From assembly GCF_000426185.1 (NCBI RefSeq), contig NZ_AUEW01000009.1, positions 124,001 to 188,000 on the forward strand: a stretch of 64,000 bases of DNA. Direction: 5' to 3'. This DNA is from Cellulomonas sp. URHD0024 (GTDB taxonomy: Bacteria; Actinomycetota; Actinomycetes; Actinomycetales; Cellulomonadaceae). Position numbers and translations under genes: made by a program. This document shows positions 61,501 through 64,000 of this stretch, one piece after another. How positions within the stretch are numbered: position 1 is the stretch's first letter; the number at the start of each line of letters is the position of its first letter. The notes below the pieces were generated by a model. That model had not been told where the DNA came from and ran no database searches. It worked only from the letters and a program-made list of their open reading frames with translations.

Positions 61501-63432
61501 CTTGGTGTCCCACGTGACCGTGCGGTAGGCCTCCGAGTCCGCCCCCGATGCCTTGAGCAGCTCGGCGCCGGTCGCGACGTCGATGAGCGCGACGTAGGTC
61601 TGCGCGCTGCCGCCGCCGCCGACGCGGAAGCTGAGCCGGCCGCTGCTGGCGGGAAGGAAGGTGCTGGAGGTCAGGGTGCCGGTGCCGGCGTCCCCGCCCT
61701 CGTTGAAGCCCCACATGTGGAACGTGCCGGTCTTGCCGATCGTGCCGCCCCAGTACGTGTCGGTCTCGGTCACGTCGCCCTTGCTGAAGGCATTCCCGGT
61801 GGTCGTCCACCCGGACAGGTCACCCGACTCGAAGCTGGGGTTCTTGATGGGGTCGCTCGGTGGGATCGGGGGTGTCGGAGTGGGGGTCGGAGTGGGGGTT
61901 GGCTCGGGAGTCGTCGTCTTGTTCCAGGTGCTGTTGATCTTGTACAGCTTGAGCGACTCGAGCGTGACGGAGCCGTTGTTCGCGTAGACCCGGATGCCCT
62001 GACTGGCCGGCGCGCTGTTGAAGTTCTCGTTGTCGGTCCAGGACACGACGCCGTCGTTGCCGAACGCCTCGAGCTGGCCGCGGTCGACCAGGACCCGCAG
62101 CTTGATCTTGTTGCCCACAGGCTCCATGGGGAATCCGGCCAACGTCTTGTGTGCCCAGTCGTAGCCGATGGCTGCGTCGCGCGAGCCGTCGGCCCGTCGG
62201 TGCAGCTCGAAGCCGAAGTCCGTCGCCGTGGCGCCCGTGAGGTCGAAGGTCGCCTCCATCTCGTAGGTGTCCGCGGAGACCCCCTTCAGCGGGTTGCTGG
62301 CGGGATCGGGCGTGATCGTGGCCGGTCCGAAGGTCTGGACCGGCTCGCGGATCCCGGCGATCTCGGGGACCGGGTTGCGCGTGATCCGCACTCCTGCCGG
62401 AAGCGTCTTCAGCGCCAGGTCTGCCGGGAACGAGGCGTTGCCCGTCCAGACGGATCCGTGGTTGCCCGGCTGCCAGAACATCTGCACGACCCGTCCACCG
62501 GGAAGCTGGTTGAACGTCTGCCCCCCGTACACGGTGCCGCCGAAGCCTGCGTTGCCGGCGTCCATGCGCTGCGGTGCCGCCCAACCCGGGTCGGGAACGA
62601 ACACGCCGTTGCTGTTGAGCTGCCCGAGGACGTAGTCGCTGCTCGCGTCCTGGAGGACCCACTTGACGTTGCCCGTGTTGCCGTCGACCGGAAGCGGGTA
62701 CAGGTCCGGGCACTCGTAGAACCAGTCGCTCCGGTACTCACCGCGGAGGGTCCACGAGAGCAGATCGGTCGAGCTGTAGAAGTTGGCGTGGCGGCCGCCC
62801 TCGTCGGAGAAGAGCGTCATGCCCCAGCGGTTTCGTGCTGCGTCCCAGAACACCTTCGGATCGCGAGACCCGGGAGCGGTCGTGATGACCTTCGCTCCGC
62901 CGTTGTACATCTGGAACGTCTTGGCGCCGTCGGTGCTGTACGCGATGGAGACGCCATCGGTGTTCGTGTACAGGATGATCGGGTCGTCGTCGCCCTTCTT
63001 CAGGCCGGTGACGTTCCCGGTGTCGACCCAGCCCGTGCCCGAGAACAGAGTCGCGTTGTGCACACCAGGCTCGAGGGCGATGGGCTGCTGCTTCCAGTGC
63101 ACGAGATCCGTGCTGGTGGCGTGTCCCCAGTGCATGGTGTCCCAGTTCAACCCGTGGGGGTTGTGCTGGAAGAACAGGTGATAGGTGCCCCGGTAGTAGA
63201 GCGGTGCGTTGATGTCGTTCATCCAGCCGCCCTGGGGGCTGAAGTGGAACTGGCCGCGGAACGGCTCGTCGTACGCCGTCGCTGCATACGGATACTCCGG
63301 ATAGTCCGCGGCGGTCCCGGCGTGGGCGGCCACGGCCGGGATCGTCAGGATTGCCGCCGACAAGGCGGTGGTGATGGCGGCCAGCGTGGCTGTCGCCCTT
63401 TTTGACAAGCGTGGATGAGCGATTTTGGTCAT
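58549..63432 (-). CDS. Secreted multidomain enzyme with two GH32 catalytic domains
   Basis: This is a 1627-residue exported fructan enzyme. Signal peptide 1-39. First GH32 propeller about 55-370: WMNDINAP (nucleophile D73), SRDP (D191), YECP (E240), then a beta-sandwich to about 505. A PTPTPTP linker is followed by two related beta-sandwich binding modules (about 528-678 and 695-836) that end GHINLDAV and GHINLDDV, a Thr-Pro linker and a LamG-like domain (about 855-1095). The second GH32 propeller (about 1110-1465) has WMNEPHAP (Glu1136 at the nucleophile position), FRDP (D1274) and WELP (E1337), then a second beta-sandwich. The AGGGGA ribosome-binding site supports 63432. Synergistic cleavage of one fructan by two specificities is inferred. 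Confidence 0.92.
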   Translation of the reverse strand: MTKIAHPRLSKRATATLAAITTALSAAILTIPAVAAHAGTAADYPEYPYAATAYDEPFRGQFHFSPQGGWMNDINAPLYYRGTYHLFFQHNPHGLNWDTMHWGHATSTDLVHWKQQPIALEPGVHNATLFSGTGWVDTGNVTGLKKGDDDPIILYTNTDGVSIAYSTDGAKTFQMYNGGAKVITTAPGSRDPKVFWDAARNRWGMTLFSDEGGRHANFYSSTDLLSWTLRGEYRSDWFYECPDLYPLPVDGNTGNVKWVLQDASSDYVLGQLNSNGVFVPDPGWAAPQRMDAGNAGFGGTVYGGQTFNQLPGGRVVQMFWQPGNHGSVWTGNASFPADLALKTLPAGVRITRNPVPEIAGIREPVQTFGPATITPDPASNPLKGVSADTYEMEATFDLTGATATDFGFELHRRADGSRDAAIGYDWAHKTLAGFPMEPVGNKIKLRVLVDRGQLEAFGNDGVVSWTDNENFNSAPASQGIRVYANNGSVTLESLKLYKINSTWNKTTTPEPTPTPTPTPTPPIPPSDPIKNPSFESGDLSGWTTTGNAFSKGDVTETDTYWGGTIGKTGTFHMWGFNEGGDAGTGTLTSSTFLPASSGRLSFRVGGGGSAQTYVALIDVATGAELLKASGADSEAYRTVTWDTKPFLGKRLAIQAVDKSTAGFGHINLDAVVVEGTPDDGGGGGGTGGPATIVNPSFETGTLQGWTATGDAFQGGVTSETSWGWGCCFGQAGAFHLWGFKGKGDAGTGTLTSSAFTLGGNGKISFLVGGGNSATDLFVALLPAEGGAPLRMATGADSEEYRRVTWDAPDLVGKSLVIQVVDKKTGGWGHINLDDVTTPSDTTTPPTTPPTTPPVNEAAIAKWSFNETSGTTARDSVSGSNDRVDYIFNNPTEFKPSSPPLWQSAPASHERLARSLEFDGYSTWVTKPDSAFATPKGALTVEAWVAPRAFEWGDEGKLSAIVDKHDEGARQGFFLGVGRHGKWSFQVGVNGAWYSATSSDQGALERMRWQHIAGVFDPAAGQLRIYRNGVLVGQADNLPRGSNITPWTGPLQLGKHNQPATVNGLFALDMFSGLMDEVTIRSVALSAADASSEHQAAVAALGGTVPLPDLTANRSRYDGDKYRPLFHATAPEHWMNEPHAPVFANGQYHLFYQHNQHGPYWHNMSWGHWTSPDFVRWQDQPVALTPTANSVAPDGVWSGSAFKDVDGMPLLFITAGDDSLQSQGIPNQRTGVARPKDPTDPNLKDWVMDPQVVTSWRPDLNVGAGRKVQPGEFRDPFVWREGSTWFQLVASGVATDGGASVGGTALLYTSPNAKDWTYSGPLLVGDKAAYPKTGDVWELPVFLPVGTDAAGKQKHALIINPMWRPGSDSGGENVKHVFYWIGTWDAAGRTFTPDTTVPREFDYGQHWTGPSGLVDEKGRTVLFSITQDQRTEEAHKSSGWAHNAGLPVVLSLQPDGDLGVAPLPEMSVLHETAAPLVNITAPTTVAAANTALAGVHGDMLHVKVTLTSSGAGKFGLDVRKSPGDEERTRISYLTGGVGRIEVDRTRSGNVSSREDMGIQGGPLAANGKPITIEAFVDKSQLDAFVNGAKSLTTRMYPSRSDSDGLAIHADGAATVTSLQVWKMKPAFS

Positions 63433-63762
63433 GGGATTCCCCTGGAATCGTCGGTCTGCTGAAGCGGAGGGTGGTTGCTGGCGGCCGGGCTTGCCTTGAG
63501 AAGGGTTCAAGGACGAACCGCTCGGCGACGAGTGGTCACGCAGCGGGGACGCCCGCCCGGGCGTCAGGCCGAGTGCGCGCGCCCTCTGTCTGAGGGGTCA
63601 GCACGCTGCAGTCGAACGTCTCACCGACACCCACCCGGTGGGCCACGGTCCGGCTTCGCTGCCGACCATGACTCGCACCGCCTGCCTGGCTGTCAGCGAG
63701 CGACGCGGATCTCACCCCCTCGGCGTCGATGGCGATGGTGTCTTGTCACAGTGGTCTCCCAT
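63433..63762. other. 5' untranslated region of the double-GH32 gene
   Basis: This stretch lies between operator site 7 and the GH32 start. The predicted promoter at 63781-63810 would give a 5' leader of about 340 bases. I see no coding frame or clear riboswitch. Confidence 0.4.
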
Positions 63763-63774
63763 GACAACGTTGTC
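63763..63774. promoter_or_regulatory. LacI operator GACAACGTTGTC (site 7)
   Basis: The site lies at the predicted transcription start of the leftward double-GH32 gene, 34 bases from site 8. Confidence 0.85.
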
Positions 63775-63780
63775 GCGGCT

Positions 63781-63810
63781 ACGCTAACGACACCGTGACA
63801 ACGTTGTCAA
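63781..63810 (-). promoter_or_regulatory. Promoter of the double-GH32 gene
   Basis: On the minus strand TTGACA (63805-63810), an 18-base spacer and TAGCGT (63781-63786). Operator site 8 overlaps the -35 box and site 7 lies at the start point. Confidence 0.65.
63797..63808. promoter_or_regulatory. LacI operator GACAACGTTGTC (site 8)
   Basis: It overlaps the TTGACA box of the double-GH32 promoter, the same arrangement as site 2. Confidence 0.85.
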
Positions 63811-63862
63811 TCAAGGCAACCGACATTCAGTTGCGCTGGGCTTCTCGGGATCCGTGGGCCGC

Positions 63863-64000
63863 TCACGATCGGCGTCGACGCCGTCGCTTGGGCGACGGGT
63901 CCAGGACCGGCTCGGCGCGCAGGTCGTCGTGGCCCGGAACAGCCAGGCCGGACCGGAGGGGCGATGGGCCCCCGATCCGGGCGTCGGCTGCCATCGACCA
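63863..64000 (-). CDS. C-terminal end of an unidentified gene cut by the window edge
   Basis: The minus-strand frame is open from the right edge for 45 codons and ends SGLAVPGHDDLRAEPVLDPS followed by PKRRRRRRS and stop. A basic tail of this kind is common at the end of nucleic-acid-binding or membrane proteins. The family cannot be told from this piece. Confidence 0.4.
   Translation of the reverse strand, partial: WSMAADARIGGPSPLRSGLAVPGHDDLRAEPVLDPSPKRRRRRRS

Noticed and set aside
61228..63405. 725-codon rightward frame antisense to the double GH32
   Set aside because: Shadow of the minus-strand gene; no domain or ribosome-binding site.
50148..63808. Repeated GACAACGTTGTC elements as a CRISPR or mobile-element signature
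   Set aside because: The copies are 12-base dyads in pairs at promoters, kilobases apart, without regular spacers or flanking transposase genes; operators explain them.

Overview
The window is high-GC, densely coding DNA with many ATGA/GTGA gene overlaps, GTG starts and leaderless-looking promoters. The content (KdpFABC, F420/FMN luciferase-like oxidoreductases, a DGPF/ECF sigma pair, LytR_C and GT87 proteins, an LPXTG surface protein and several fructan-degrading GH32 enzymes) points to an actinomycete, most likely a polysaccharide-degrading member of the Micrococcales of the Cellulomonas type. That assignment is inference from gene content; no rRNA or tRNA gene was seen.

Layout. 1-4.4 kb (minus): a kdp potassium-ATPase operon with two micro-ORFs (a 26-aa membrane peptide and KdpF), running off the left edge in kdpC. 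4.7-13.4 kb: housekeeping and stress genes, namely a VapB-like protein, LytR_C protein, GT87-type membrane transferase, LLM oxidoreductase, DUF1684 protein, Nei-type glycosylase, FtsH-like protease, and an ECF42-type sigma factor with its DGPF partner. 13.6-22.2 kb: a sulfur-salvage region. An SsuE-type FMN reductase and a flavin reductase (plus strand) face a seven-gene minus-strand set: two LLM monooxygenases, a GNAT acetyltransferase, a polar amino acid ABC importer and a SolA-like oxidase. The set resembles the Bacillus ytmI (S-alkyl-cysteine salvage) operon, and a 24-aa leader peptide ending Ser-Cys-Cys-Arg lies in front of it. 22.3-23.7 kb: a divergent HxlR regulator and quinone oxidoreductase pair with a perfect inverted repeat between them.

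23.8-32.3 kb (plus): an operon whose first four genes overlap by ATGA: a receiver-only response regulator, a histidine kinase, a HEAT-repeat membrane protein, and a 1192-aa protein fusing a processive GT2 synthase to an extracellular TIM-barrel glycoside hydrolase and a beta-rich C-terminus. Two PAP2 phosphatases follow. This looks like a regulated exopolysaccharide synthesis and trimming machine and is the most unusual system here. 32.3-39.1 kb: a large unknown protein with a CHAT-like C-terminal segment, a small secreted protein, and an LPITG-anchored lectin/Ig-repeat surface protein.

39.3-64 kb: a fructan-utilisation island. A HisD homologue precedes a LacI-controlled ABC importer with a cytoplasmic GH32/68-like enzyme (40.8-46.2 kb). 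Next come a secreted GH32 with nested insertion modules, a PfkB homologue that has lost its catalytic Asp, a mutarotase, a second LacI, a duplicated fructose-type binding protein, an FrcC/FrcA-like permease and ATPase, an intact PfkB kinase and a 1627-aa secreted protein with two GH32 domains. Eight identical GACAACGTTGTC operators mark four control regions of the second LacI regulon. The expected flow is: secreted GH32 enzymes cut levan or inulin outside the cell; fructose and short fructo-oligosaccharides enter by the two ABC systems; the GH32/68-like enzyme and the kinase process them inside.
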